From positions 1-64,000 of the forward strand of contig NZ_JAPNXM010000012.1 in assembly GCF_049472675.1 (NCBI RefSeq): a stretch of DNA of 64,000 nucleotides, in the 5' to 3' direction. The notes below the pieces were generated by a model. The model was not told the DNA's origin. It searched no databases and saw nothing but the letters and a program-made list of their open reading frames with translations. The position numbers and the translations under genes are program-made. Each line of letters opens with the position of its first letter. The stretch's first letter is position 1. The stretch comes from Deferribacter thermophilus. Its GTDB lineage: Bacteria > Chrysiogenota > Deferribacteres > Deferribacterales > Deferribacteraceae. This document shows positions 1 to 7,965 of this stretch, piece by piece.

Positions 1-121
1 CTGATTAGAATCCTTTTTGCTATGCTTAAAAATCGTGAAAAATTTAATCCTGCTCTCCATTATTTATAGTTGACTCCTATAAAATAAACCACCCATTTAA
101 TAGGGTTATTTCTTAATTAAA

Positions 122-144
122 AAGAGGGTGCCTGACACCCTCTT
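122..144 (-). terminator. Rho-independent terminator of the cytochrome c gene
   Basis: A perfect 9-bp stem (AAGAGGGTG with CACCCTCTT, 5-base loop) lies 17 bases past the stop codon of the cytochrome gene. Read on the minus strand it is followed by a run of T residues, the standard intrinsic terminator layout. Confidence 0.85.
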
Positions 145-161
145 ATTTTCCAAATTAAATC

Positions 162-491
162 TTAACCACAAGTTTCTGGCTGGTCAGAATCAAGCGCATG
201 ATCATAAAGATACTGGAAAATGTTCTCAATATCTTTGTCACTAAGCTTCTTAGCTGATTGATGAGCAGCACATTCTTTGATTTTTGGCAACAATGCTTTC
301 CACTGAGCCTGAGTTTTGCTCACTGGGCTAAGTGCTGGCGCATTAGCTTTGCTACCATCATGGCATGCAAGACGGCAGTTTTTCTTCCAAACCCTTTTTC
401 CTTTTCTTGCATTACCTTTTGCAAAAACTGCAGTAGTTGCAAACATAGCAATTAAAGCAACCACTAAAAGTGAAACTAATGTTTTTCTCAT
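162..491 (-). CDS. Small periplasmic monoheme c-type cytochrome with CX3CH motif
   Basis: A 109-residue protein with a clear N-terminal signal peptide (hydrophobic stretch ending around Ala24), so it should be exported to the periplasm for heme attachment. The single heme site reads C-R-L-A-C-H, i.e. CX3CH rather than the usual CX2CH; the codons TGC CGT CTT GCA TGC CAT are unambiguous. The remainder resembles a small class I cytochrome with a terminal helix carrying Tyr/Leu residues. A Shine-Dalgarno sequence (GAGGAGGT) precedes the ATG. It lies just downstream of a TorD-like chaperone gene and may be cotranscribed with it. Electron carrier is the likely role; redox partners are not visible here. 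Confidence 0.8.
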   Translation of the reverse strand: MRKTLVSLLVVALIAMFATTAVFAKGNARKGKRVWKKNCRLACHDGSKANAPALSPVSKTQAQWKALLPKIKECAAHQSAKKLSDKDIENIFQYLYDHALDSDQPETCG

Positions 492-537
492 AGTTACCTC
501 CTCTTATTAGGCTATAAGCCTTTATTTTTTTATTCAC

Positions 538-1221
538 CTACTTAACATCTATTAAATCAATAAATATCTCATCTAAATCTTCAAAAATACCTCTTAATGC
601 CTTTGCGGCATCTCTGTAAAAATCTAAATTTGATTCTGATATAATTTTATCAGTAAACTCATAAACAAAATTATTCAGATACAGGTAAAGCACAGTAAAA
701 AGGGTGTTGAGCGTTTTTTTATAATCTTCTCCACTTCTTTTTAAATCCAATATTTTATTCAACAAGCTTGATGTAAATTCGAGCAAAATATAAACATGGT
801 CAGGAACATCTTTTATCTCATCTTTTATACTAAACCCATCATCTTCCATCATCTCTCTTAACTTAACTGTACTTTCACCCATCAACAATTTTTCTTCTTC
901 AAGATAGTAAGAAGCATAAGGTACAGCTAAAACACCACCATAATTTGAAACAAATAATCTAACATACTCTGATTCCATATCTACTTTATTTTCTAAGGAA
1001 AGATTTTTATTTAAATAATCTTCAAAAAATATATCAAAAGAAGGTAAAAGCTCTTGAAGCTTTGCATATATAGCATCGTCAGGATACCTAAAGCAAAGTG
1101 ATAAAATAAAAAATACAGCAGATAAGCTCTCAAAACCTACCTCATCAAAATAAATAGTCCCTGATATTTTAGAAAAATCCTTTTTTAACAAGCTTTCTTT
1201 AATCAAATCAAAATCAATCAA
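538..1221 (-). CDS. TorD/DmsD-family molybdoenzyme chaperone
   Basis: A 227-residue all-helical protein with the hallmarks of the TorD/NarJ-like family: a YVRLF-type segment near residue 90, a proline/tyrosine-rich 'VPYASYYL' stretch, and the 'PDHVYILLEF' segment near residue 140. Members bind the twin-arginine leader or apoprotein of molybdopterin oxidoreductases and help insert the cofactor before export. The client enzyme is not in the window and could lie elsewhere. The start is TTG, supported by an AGAGAGGG ribosome-binding site five bases upstream and by the lack of an early internal ATG. The small cytochrome c gene follows 46 bases downstream, consistent with a respiratory context. Confidence 0.8.
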   Translation of the reverse strand: MIDFDLIKESLLKKDFSKISGTIYFDEVGFESLSAVFFILSLCFRYPDDAIYAKLQELLPSFDIFFEDYLNKNLSLENKVDMESEYVRLFVSNYGGVLAVPYASYYLEEEKLLMGESTVKLREMMEDDGFSIKDEIKDVPDHVYILLEFTSSLLNKILDLKRSGEDYKKTLNTLFTVLYLYLNNFVYEFTDKIISESNLDFYRDAAKALRGIFEDLDEIFIDLIDVK

Positions 1222-1308
1222 CCTTGCCCTCTCTATTAGTTCTTTAGAATATATTAATATCCGAATTTTTATTTGTAAAGAGTTTTTTTGTATACAATAT
1301 GCATTTTT

Positions 1309-2442
1309 TTAAGAACATCGTTTTATGAAATAGTTAGCCAGAATTATCATAGTTGCCAATAAAAATAAAACTATATACCAACCAAAATTTCTATAAACCA
1401 TCACAGCTATATAAGAGCCAAGGCTTCCTCCAGTATAATAAAATGACACATACAACCCATTAACAACCCCTTTATTCTCCATCGCAAGCCTATTCAAATG
1501 TCCAGAAAGAGTAGAATGCACAGTAAACATCCCACCACAAAAAAGAAACATTCCTAAAAACAACAGTATTACAGATTTTATAGATAAAATAACTAAAGAG
1601 AACAGATACATTGCTAAACCATATACCACCAATCTTTTTGCAGAACCAGCTAATAAGTCAATTATTTTAGCATTATTAATAGATATAATAAGCCCTAACA
1701 TATAACCTGAATACATAACTCCTGTTTTAAATTCAGTAACATTAGAAGATAATTCAAACATTCTAAATGGCAAAATATTTAAAAAACCCGCAAAAACAAA
1801 AAAAGTAAAAAATATTGTTAAATAACCGTATAGAAATTCTTTTTTTTGTAAAACTTTTTTAGCTAAATTCAGGTCTAACTTATTTACATTCAATCTATCA
1901 TCTTTTTTAAGCTGTAAAATTAAAAACAACGATATTAAAAGGCTAACAAAAAGGAATAAAAACACATATCTCCACCCAAAAAAAGTAGATATAAACCCAG
2001 AAACAAGTCTACCAGAAAACCCACCAACAATTGTGCTTGCTATATAAAATGCCATAACTTTTTGAACATTTTCTTTGCTTGTACTTATAGAGATATATGT
2101 CATCAAGCCTGTCAGTATCGCTGGTAGCACTAACCCATTTATAAATCTAATAAACAAAAATAAAAAGAAACTATTTGTAAAATATACAACAACCTCACTT
2201 AATCCCAATATAAGAAATGAAACTGAAACCACTAATTTTGCAGAAAATTTTTCTAATATATAACCATAAAAAAGTGGAGCTAAGGCAAGTGGAATTAATG
2301 TAACAGTTATCAGCAATGATGCCAAATCTTTTGTAATAGTGAAATCATTTGCAATAACAGGAAGCAAAGGCTGCGGAGCATAAAGTGCCGAAAAGGCCAT
2401 TATTGTAGAAAATGCAATTATAAAAAGATACTTTTTACTCAT
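1309..2442 (-). CDS. MFS transporter, YnfM-like drug/sugar efflux family
   Basis: A 377-residue polytopic membrane protein with about 12 hydrophobic segments. It begins with the 'YAPQPLLPVIANDF' signature seen in YnfM-type major facilitator exporters, and has a charged cytoplasmic loop around residues 195-205. The substrate cannot be predicted from sequence. The gene starts 11 bases after the argG terminator hairpin. A perfect TATAAT lies three bases before the ATG with no Shine-Dalgarno sequence, so a very short or absent leader is possible; no good -35 was seen. Confidence 0.8.
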   Translation of the reverse strand: MSKKYLFIIAFSTIMAFSALYAPQPLLPVIANDFTITKDLASLLITVTLIPLALAPLFYGYILEKFSAKLVVSVSFLILGLSEVVVYFTNSFFLFLFIRFINGLVLPAILTGLMTYISISTSKENVQKVMAFYIASTIVGGFSGRLVSGFISTFFGWRYVFLFLFVSLLISLFLILQLKKDDRLNVNKLDLNLAKKVLQKKEFLYGYLTIFFTFFVFAGFLNILPFRMFELSSNVTEFKTGVMYSGYMLGLIISINNAKIIDLLAGSAKRLVVYGLAMYLFSLVILSIKSVILLFLGMFLFCGGMFTVHSTLSGHLNRLAMENKGVVNGLYVSFYYTGGSLGSYIAVMVYRNFGWYIVLFLLATMIILANYFIKRCS

Positions 2443-2453
2443 ATCATTATATC

Positions 2454-2504
2454 AAAAGAGATTGCTTTCTTGTTCTTTTATTGATGAAGAAAGCAATCTC
2501 TTTT
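2454..2504 (-). terminator. Intrinsic terminator downstream of argG
   Basis: A perfect 17-bp inverted repeat (2454-2470 with 2488-2504, 17-base loop) lies 12 bases past the argG stop. The arms carry GAGATTGCTT, the same core found in the repeats between argF and argG, so this hairpin may derive from the same repeat family. The minus strand continues with TTTTGATATAAT. Confidence 0.75.
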
Positions 2505-2515
2505 ATGAATTTATC

Positions 2516-3727
2516 CTACCTACCTCTTCTTCTTGCATTTGCAGTTAATGGTAAAGAGTTCAATTTTATAAAACCTGTTGCATCAGCCTGATTATAAGCA
2601 CCCTTATCATCATCCATAGACACAAGCATCTGATCATAAAGTGAATATTTAGATTCTCTACTCACAATTGTTATATTACCTTTGTAAAGCTCTACTTTTA
2701 CTTTACCTGTAACATACTTTTGAGACTCCTCCACAAAGGCTCTCAAACAATCCATCTCACTGCTAAACCAATACCCAGCATAAACAAGATAAGCAAATCT
2801 TGGCATTAGCATATCTTTTAAATTAATAAGACTCCCTTCAAGTGTCAAACCTTCAAGGTCTCTATGTGCAGCCATCAAAATTGTTCCACCAGGGGTTTCA
2901 TAAACACCTCTTGACTTCATACCCACATATCTACTTTCAACTATATCTATCCTTCCAATCCCATGTCTGCCTCCAATCTCATTTAAAGTCTTTAGCAATT
3001 TTGCTGGAGATAGTTTTTCTCCATTTACTGCTATAGGTTCACCTTTTTCAAATTCAATCTCCACTTCTTCTGGTGTATCTGGAGCTTTTTTAGGATCAAC
3101 GGTAAGTTCAAACATATCCTCAGGCGGTCTTTTTGCTGGATCCTCTAAAATACCAGCTTCAAAACTGATATGCATCAGGTTTTCATCACTACTCCAAGGT
3201 TTATCTTTTGTTGCTTTAACAGGGATCCCATATTTTGCTGCAAAATCCATCGCCTCTTGACGCCCTTTTATCACATTGAAAAATTCTGGGATTCTCCATG
3301 GTGCAATAACTTTTAAATCTGGTGCAAGGGCAGCGACAGAAAGCTCAAATCTCACCTGGTCGTTACCTTTACCTGTTGCACCATGAGCTACATATTTTGC
3401 TCCTGTTTTCCTTGCAATATCCACCATCCCTTTTGCAATCACTGGCCTTGCAAGAGAAGTACCTAAAAGGTATCTACCCTCATAAACTGCATTGAACTTT
3501 ATCGAAGTATAAACATAGTTTTTAACAAATTCATCCTTTAAATCTACTATATAAAATTCCTTTGCTCCTGATTTGTAAGCCTTTTCTTCAAGAGCTTCTA
3601 AATCGTCCCTTTGACCTAAATCTGCCACATAGGCAACCACATCATAACCTTGCAAATCAAGCCATTTTAAAATTACAGAGGTATCAAGACCCCCAGAATA
3701 AGCTAAAACTACTTTTTCTCTACTCAT
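2516..3727 (-). CDS. argG: Argininosuccinate synthase
   Basis: A 403-residue protein covering the whole ArgG family. The N-terminal PP-loop ATP-binding motif 'AYSGGLDTS' is at residues 9-17, followed by the conserved 'GTSLARPVIAKG' and 'ATGKGNDQVRFE' regions. It joins citrulline and aspartate with ATP to give argininosuccinate, the penultimate step of arginine synthesis in the cytoplasm. It is the last gene of argD-argF-argG, now separated from argF by an inserted element. The GGAGG ribosome-binding site lies just on the argG side of that insertion, so translation signals are intact. Argininosuccinate lyase is not in the window. Confidence 0.97.
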   Translation of the reverse strand: MSREKVVLAYSGGLDTSVILKWLDLQGYDVVAYVADLGQRDDLEALEEKAYKSGAKEFYIVDLKDEFVKNYVYTSIKFNAVYEGRYLLGTSLARPVIAKGMVDIARKTGAKYVAHGATGKGNDQVRFELSVAALAPDLKVIAPWRIPEFFNVIKGRQEAMDFAAKYGIPVKATKDKPWSSDENLMHISFEAGILEDPAKRPPEDMFELTVDPKKAPDTPEEVEIEFEKGEPIAVNGEKLSPAKLLKTLNEIGGRHGIGRIDIVESRYVGMKSRGVYETPGGTILMAAHRDLEGLTLEGSLINLKDMLMPRFAYLVYAGYWFSSEMDCLRAFVEESQKYVTGKVKVELYKGNITIVSRESKYSLYDQMLVSMDDDKGAYNQADATGFIKLNSLPLTANARRRGR

Positions 3728-3753
3728 TTTCTATGTTCCTCCTTATATTAATT

Positions 3754-3988
3754 GAGGGTGTTGCACAACTTTAAAACTTATTTAATCGTGAGATTGCTTT
3801 GGTATCTTTTGTTGCTTCGCAATGACCCAACATTGCCGTCATTGCGAACGAAGTGAAGCAATCTCCTATCCAAACATTTTACTTGAGATTGCTTCGTCGC
3901 TACACTCCTCGCAATGACTGTATTATTGTCTTTGCGAGTGTAAACGAAGCAATCTCATAAAGTTGTGCATTTTTTGTGCAACATCCTC
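3754..3988. mobile_element. MITE-like element with 15-bp terminal inverted repeats and 5-bp target duplication
   Basis: This 235-bp non-coding segment begins GAGGGTGTTGCACAA and ends with the reverse complement of GAGGATGTTGCACAA (14 of 15 matching). It is flanked on both sides by TAATT (3749-3753 and 3989-3993), a candidate 5-bp target-site duplication. It encodes nothing and contains two nested inverted repeats. The right edge falls inside the argF stop codon: the TAG takes its G from the element. Removing the element plus one TAATT leaves AAT-TAA and places argF about 23 bases before argG. This reconstruction is an inference from the visible repeats. No related transposase is present in the window. 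Confidence 0.7.
3790..3956. repeat. Pair of REP-like inverted repeats (GAGATTGCTTCG core)
   Basis: Two imperfect palindromes (3790-3865 and 3885-3956) each start GAGATTGCTT and end AAGCAATCTC, with TCGCAATGAC / GTCATTGCGA-type internal arms. Similar GAGATTGCTTCG/GCAATGAC repeats are scattered through many bacterial genomes. Here they form the body of the inserted element between argF and argG and could fold as strong RNA hairpins in the arg transcript. Confidence 0.75.
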
Positions 3989-4920
3989 TAATTATCTATC
4001 TGTTCAAAAAGCCATTTCATAATAGCTTTTTGAGCATGAAGTCTATTTTCTGCTTCATCAAAAACTATTGAAACTTCTGACTCAAAAACATCTTCTGTAA
4101 CTTCCTCACCAAGATGAGCTGGCAAACAGTGCATAAAATATGTCCTTTTCCCTGTGGCTTCTAAGAGCTTTTTATTAACTTGATAATCCATAAAAATTTT
4201 CTTTCTTTCCTCTGCCTCATCTTCAAAACCCATACTTGCCCAAACATCTGTATAAATAAAATCAGCACCCTTTACAGCATTAAATGGGTCATTTGTTATC
4301 TCTATTTTTGCACCAGTTTCAGCACCAATTGCTTTTGCTTTTTCAATAACTTCTGGTAAGCACTGATATTTTTCTGGTGTAGCAATAGAAATATCTATCC
4401 CAAACTTTGCACAACCAATTAATAAAGAGTGAGCCATATTATTTCCATCACCTACATAAGCAAGCTTAACACCTTCATATTTAACCATTTTCTCATAAAT
4501 TGTCATAATATCTGCCATCACCTGACATGGATGGAATTCATTAGTAAGGCCATTTATCACAGGCACACTTGCAAATTTTGCAAACTCTTCAATCCTTTCA
4601 TGCTCAAATGTTCTTATCATAACCATATCCACATATCTAGAAAGTGTCCTTGCCGTATCCCTTATACTTTCACCTCTTGCAAGCTGAATATCATTTCTAC
4701 TCAAAAAAAGTGGATATCCTCCCATTTCAGCAACACCAACTTCAAAAGAAACCCTTGTTCTTGTAGATGATTTTTCAAATATTAAAGCTACTTTTTTATT
4801 TTCTAAATATTTTCTAAAAATACCATTTTTTCTTTCATCCTTTAATTTAATGGCGCTTTTTATTATTTCTTTAAGCTCTTCTGAAGAAAAATCTGCCAAA
4901 GTCAAAAAATCTCTTTTCAC
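3988..4920 (-). CDS. argF: Ornithine carbamoyltransferase
   Basis: A protein of about 310 residues with the carbamoyl-phosphate-binding 'STRTR' motif followed by 'VSFEVG', the 'HPCQ' segment, and the ornithine/catalytic 'HCLPAH' motif near the C-terminus. It makes citrulline from ornithine and carbamoyl phosphate. I prefer the GTG at 4920: it gives the family-typical N-terminus MKRDFLTL and has GGGGGT five bases upstream. An ATG at 4932 would add four residues but lacks a ribosome-binding site and overlaps argD. The stop codon is completed by the first base of the inserted element downstream. Confidence 0.95.
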   Translation of the reverse strand: MKRDFLTLADFSSEELKEIIKSAIKLKDERKNGIFRKYLENKKVALIFEKSSTRTRVSFEVGVAEMGGYPLFLSRNDIQLARGESIRDTARTLSRYVDMVMIRTFEHERIEEFAKFASVPVINGLTNEFHPCQVMADIMTIYEKMVKYEGVKLAYVGDGNNMAHSLLIGCAKFGIDISIATPEKYQCLPEVIEKAKAIGAETGAKIEITNDPFNAVKGADFIYTDVWASMGFEDEAEERKKIFMDYQVNKKLLEATGKRTYFMHCLPAHLGEEVTEDVFESEVSIVFDEAENRLHAQKAIMKWLFEQIDN

Positions 4921-4922
4921 TT

Positions 4923-6083
4923 TTACCCCCATAGCTTATTAATCACTTTTTCTAACTTTGTAACACCTTCGTCTATTTCCTCTTTTGTAACAGTTAGTGG
5001 TGGATACAGTCTCACCACATTATCCACAGCAGGCACAGCTAACATAAGCTCTTTATGCAACTCATTTATAAAATCCATATTATTTACATCATTTAGTGCA
5101 ACACCAAGCAAAAGCCCTTCACCACGAACTTCCCCTTTTCCACTAAAAATCTCTTTTAGTTTAGATTTTAGATATAAACCTTTTTCTTGAACCGATTGTA
5201 AAAGCTTATCATCAATTAAGTCTAAAACCTTATTCGCTACTGCACAGGCAAGATAATTTCCACCGAATGTGGATGCATGTGTACCTGGTGAAAGGTATTC
5301 TGCAAATTGTTCTTTTGCCATCATTGCACCTATTGGGACACCATTGCCCAGCCCTTTTGCCAAAGTAATCACATCAGGAATTACATCATAATGTTGATAA
5401 GCAAAAAGTTTACCTGTCCTACCTATACCTGTCTGCACCTCATCAAAAATCAAAAGGATATTAAGTCTATCACACAACTCTCTGACATTTTTTAAATACG
5501 CTATATCAGCTTTCTTTAAACCACCTTCCCCCTGAATTACCTCTAACATTATTGCAATAACATCACCATCTTTTACCACATTGTATAAACTCTCATAATC
5601 GTTGTAAGGCACATGCACAAAAAAATCTATTGGTGGCTCAAACCCTTTTTTCACTTTTTCCTGACCTGTGGCAGAAAGGGTAGCATAAGTTCTTCCATGG
5701 AAAGAGCCTTCCATCGTAATTATTTTGTATCTAACTCCATCATATTTTTTATTTCCATATATTTTAGCAAGTTTAATTGCAGCTTCATTTGCCTCAGCAC
5801 CAGAATTGCAAAAAAATACTTTTCCGCCAAACCCTCTTTTTGAAAGCCTTTCAGCTAACTCTTCCTGTAATGGAATTTTGTAAAGATTAGAGGTATGCAA
5901 TAATGTTTTTGCCTGATTGCATATAACTTCTGCAATCTCTTTGTTTGCATGCCCCAAATTTGTAACAGCTATACCTGAAGCAAAGTCTAAATATCTATTA
6001 CCATCTTTATCAATAAGATAACTGCCATCCCCCTTAACAAACTCTAACTCAAAACGGTTGTAAGTATTCATCACAAAAGACAT
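4923..6083 (-). CDS. argD: Acetylornithine aminotransferase
   Basis: A class III PLP-dependent aminotransferase of 386 residues. It has 'GAEANEAAIKLA' near residue 100, the 'FDEVQTGIGRTGKLFA' block, and the PLP lysine in 'LAKGLGNG'. It transfers the amino group from glutamate to N-acetylglutamate semialdehyde (and probably to succinyldiaminopimelate precursors, as in other bacteria). The ATG at 6083 is chosen because GGGAGG lies six bases before it; an in-frame TTG two codons upstream overlaps that site. It is first in argD-argF-argG. Confidence 0.95.
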   Translation of the reverse strand: MSFVMNTYNRFELEFVKGDGSYLIDKDGNRYLDFASGIAVTNLGHANKEIAEVICNQAKTLLHTSNLYKIPLQEELAERLSKRGFGGKVFFCNSGAEANEAAIKLAKIYGNKKYDGVRYKIITMEGSFHGRTYATLSATGQEKVKKGFEPPIDFFVHVPYNDYESLYNVVKDGDVIAIMLEVIQGEGGLKKADIAYLKNVRELCDRLNILLIFDEVQTGIGRTGKLFAYQHYDVIPDVITLAKGLGNGVPIGAMMAKEQFAEYLSPGTHASTFGGNYLACAVANKVLDLIDDKLLQSVQEKGLYLKSKLKEIFSGKGEVRGEGLLLGVALNDVNNMDFINELHKELMLAVPAVDNVVRLYPPLTVTKEEIDEGVTKLEKVINKLWG

Positions 6084-6162
6084 TACCAACCTCCCAACAT
6101 AAAAATCATTTTTTTATACAATATTTTTTGAAAATAATAAAGTAAAAGTAAACCAAATATTG

Positions 6163-7326
6163 TTAATGTTTTAGATGGTCTTTAAAAAAAGAATTTAATA
6201 TATCGTTATGTAAGATATTTGGAGACACACCCATTTCATTAGATATTTTTTTTAAATCTTCCCATTCAACCTTAACCTTTTCTATATCATTATATCGATA
6301 AACTTTTAGCCTTACATCCACACCCTTATAATTAAAATTTTTAATCTCTCTTTGCATAACAATTCTATCAATTTTACTAAATCTAATACCACTACTGCTA
6401 CTAAATTTAAAAATTACATTAACAATACTATTAAAAAGCTCCTCTTTACATAAAACAGACAACTTATACGCTGGTCTATTTTTTTTCATATAAATAGGGG
6501 TGTAAAAAACATCTAACGCACCCACTTCAAAAAGTTTTTCCATCAAAAATCCAAACTTTTCAGCATCCATATCATCTATATTGGTTTCTATTTCAATAAT
6601 ACCCTCATCTTCTACACCTTCCAGCTTTAACAACCTAATCAAATTGGGATATCTTTCAAAAGTTTTTGAACCTGTCGCATAAAAAATATCTTTGACTTTA
6701 CCACAAACTTTTCTTGTAAAACCTTTTGAATAAAATTTTACTATTGCTGCTCCAGTTGGAGTGGTAAGCTCTTCATCGATATCTAATCTTTCAAAATTGC
6801 AATCTCTTACTATTTCTAATGTTGCTGGTGCTGGAACAGGTATAACTCCATGTTGAGAATTAACGAAACCATTTCCAAGTCTAAAATAACTTGAATTAAT
6901 CATTGGTCTATTTAGCTTATTATAAAACCAAGCTGCACCTACAATATCTATAATTGAATCAATAGCTCCCACTTCATGGAAATGAACTTCATCAATATCT
7001 TTTCCATGAATTTTAGCTTCTGCCTCAGCTATAATACGAAAAATTTCTACCGCATCAGATTTAATATTTTCATCGAAATGAGAGCTCTCAAGCATCTTTC
7101 TTATATCTTTAAAAGTCCTATGGATATGTGGTTTTTTAGAAATTTTCAGATTCAATTTATAAGCTCTAATTCCATTTACAAATTTTTCTTCTAAGCTTAA
7201 AGTTATTTCGGTATCTAAAAATTTAGATAATTCAGCACTAATCTCTTCAAAATCACCATATAACTGCCCCATCAACGATAAAAAGATATCACCTGCAATA
7301 CCAGAAATCATATCCAAATAAAGCAT
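6163..7326 (-). CDS. larC: LarC-family nickel insertion protein (P2TMN nickel chelatase)
   Basis: A 387-residue DUF111/LarC protein. It starts with the family signature 'YLDMISGIAGDIFL' (usually DCFSGISGDM) and has the metal-binding-type 'HFHEVGAIDSIIDIVG' segment near residue 120 and a 'TPTGAAIVK' motif. LarC inserts nickel into the pyridinium dithiocarboxylate nucleotide to make the NPN cofactor of lactate racemase and related enzymes. In Lactobacillus the gene is split by a programmed frameshift; here it is one continuous frame. larB, larE and larA are not in the window, so the client enzyme is unknown. The ATG abuts the nth stop codon (TAAATG), indicating translational coupling. Confidence 0.88.
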   Translation of the reverse strand: MLYLDMISGIAGDIFLSLMGQLYGDFEEISAELSKFLDTEITLSLEEKFVNGIRAYKLNLKISKKPHIHRTFKDIRKMLESSHFDENIKSDAVEIFRIIAEAEAKIHGKDIDEVHFHEVGAIDSIIDIVGAAWFYNKLNRPMINSSYFRLGNGFVNSQHGVIPVPAPATLEIVRDCNFERLDIDEELTTPTGAAIVKFYSKGFTRKVCGKVKDIFYATGSKTFERYPNLIRLLKLEGVEDEGIIEIETNIDDMDAEKFGFLMEKLFEVGALDVFYTPIYMKKNRPAYKLSVLCKEELFNSIVNVIFKFSSSSGIRFSKIDRIVMQREIKNFNYKGVDVRLKVYRYNDIEKVKVEWEDLKKISNEMGVSPNILHNDILNSFFKDHLKH

Positions 7327-7965
7327 TTAAGACTCACCATTTGCAAATTTACAAACATCTCTCATTTCACAAATATCACACTTTGGTTTCTTTGCTGAAC
7401 ATATCTTTCTGCCAAAATCAATAACCTGATGAGACCATTTAGTCCACTTTTCTTTTGGGATAACTTCCATCAAATCCTGCTCTATTTTATCTGGATTATC
7501 GTTATCTGTTAACCCAAGCCGCTGACTTATTCTTTTTACATGTGTATCTACCACAATACCTGGGGTATTAAAGCAGTTGCCAAGCAACACATTTGCAGTT
7601 TTTCTACCAATACCTGGCAACTTAACAAGCTCATTAATATCTACTGGAATTACGCCCTTATATCTTTCTAAAATAACTTCACTAAGCTTTTTTATATTTT
7701 TGGCTTTATTTCTAAAAAAACCAGTTGGCCTAATATCCTCCATTATCTCTTCTAAATCAGCGTTTTTAAAATCTTCAAAATTTTTATACTTCTTAAAAAG
7801 TGCAGCTGTTACCTTATTTACCCTTTCATCGGTACACTGGGCACTTAAAATTGTTGCTATTAAAAGCTGAAATGGGTTTTCATAATTTAAACTACACTTT
7901 GAATTAGCAAAATTTTCATCTAAGTATTTAACAAATTTTTCTGCAATTTCTTTTCTATTTATCAT
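7327..7965 (-). CDS. nth: Endonuclease III (DNA glycosylase/AP lyase)
   Basis: A 212-residue Nth protein. It has the helix-hairpin-helix 'LPGIGRKTANVLLGN' carrying the catalytic lysine, the catalytic Asp in 'VVDTHVKRISQRLGL', and a C-terminal 4Fe-4S site with CX6CX2CX5C spacing. It removes oxidised pyrimidines and nicks the abasic site in base-excision repair. The ATG at 7965 is preferred over an adjacent TTG. The gene overlaps the end of ubiD by 11 bases and is followed directly by larC, so it is embedded in an operon of mixed function. Confidence 0.95.
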   Translation of the reverse strand: MINRKEIAEKFVKYLDENFANSKCSLNYENPFQLLIATILSAQCTDERVNKVTAALFKKYKNFEDFKNADLEEIMEDIRPTGFFRNKAKNIKKLSEVILERYKGVIPVDINELVKLPGIGRKTANVLLGNCFNTPGIVVDTHVKRISQRLGLTDNDNPDKIEQDLMEVIPKEKWTKWSHQVIDFGRKICSAKKPKCDICEMRDVCKFANGES

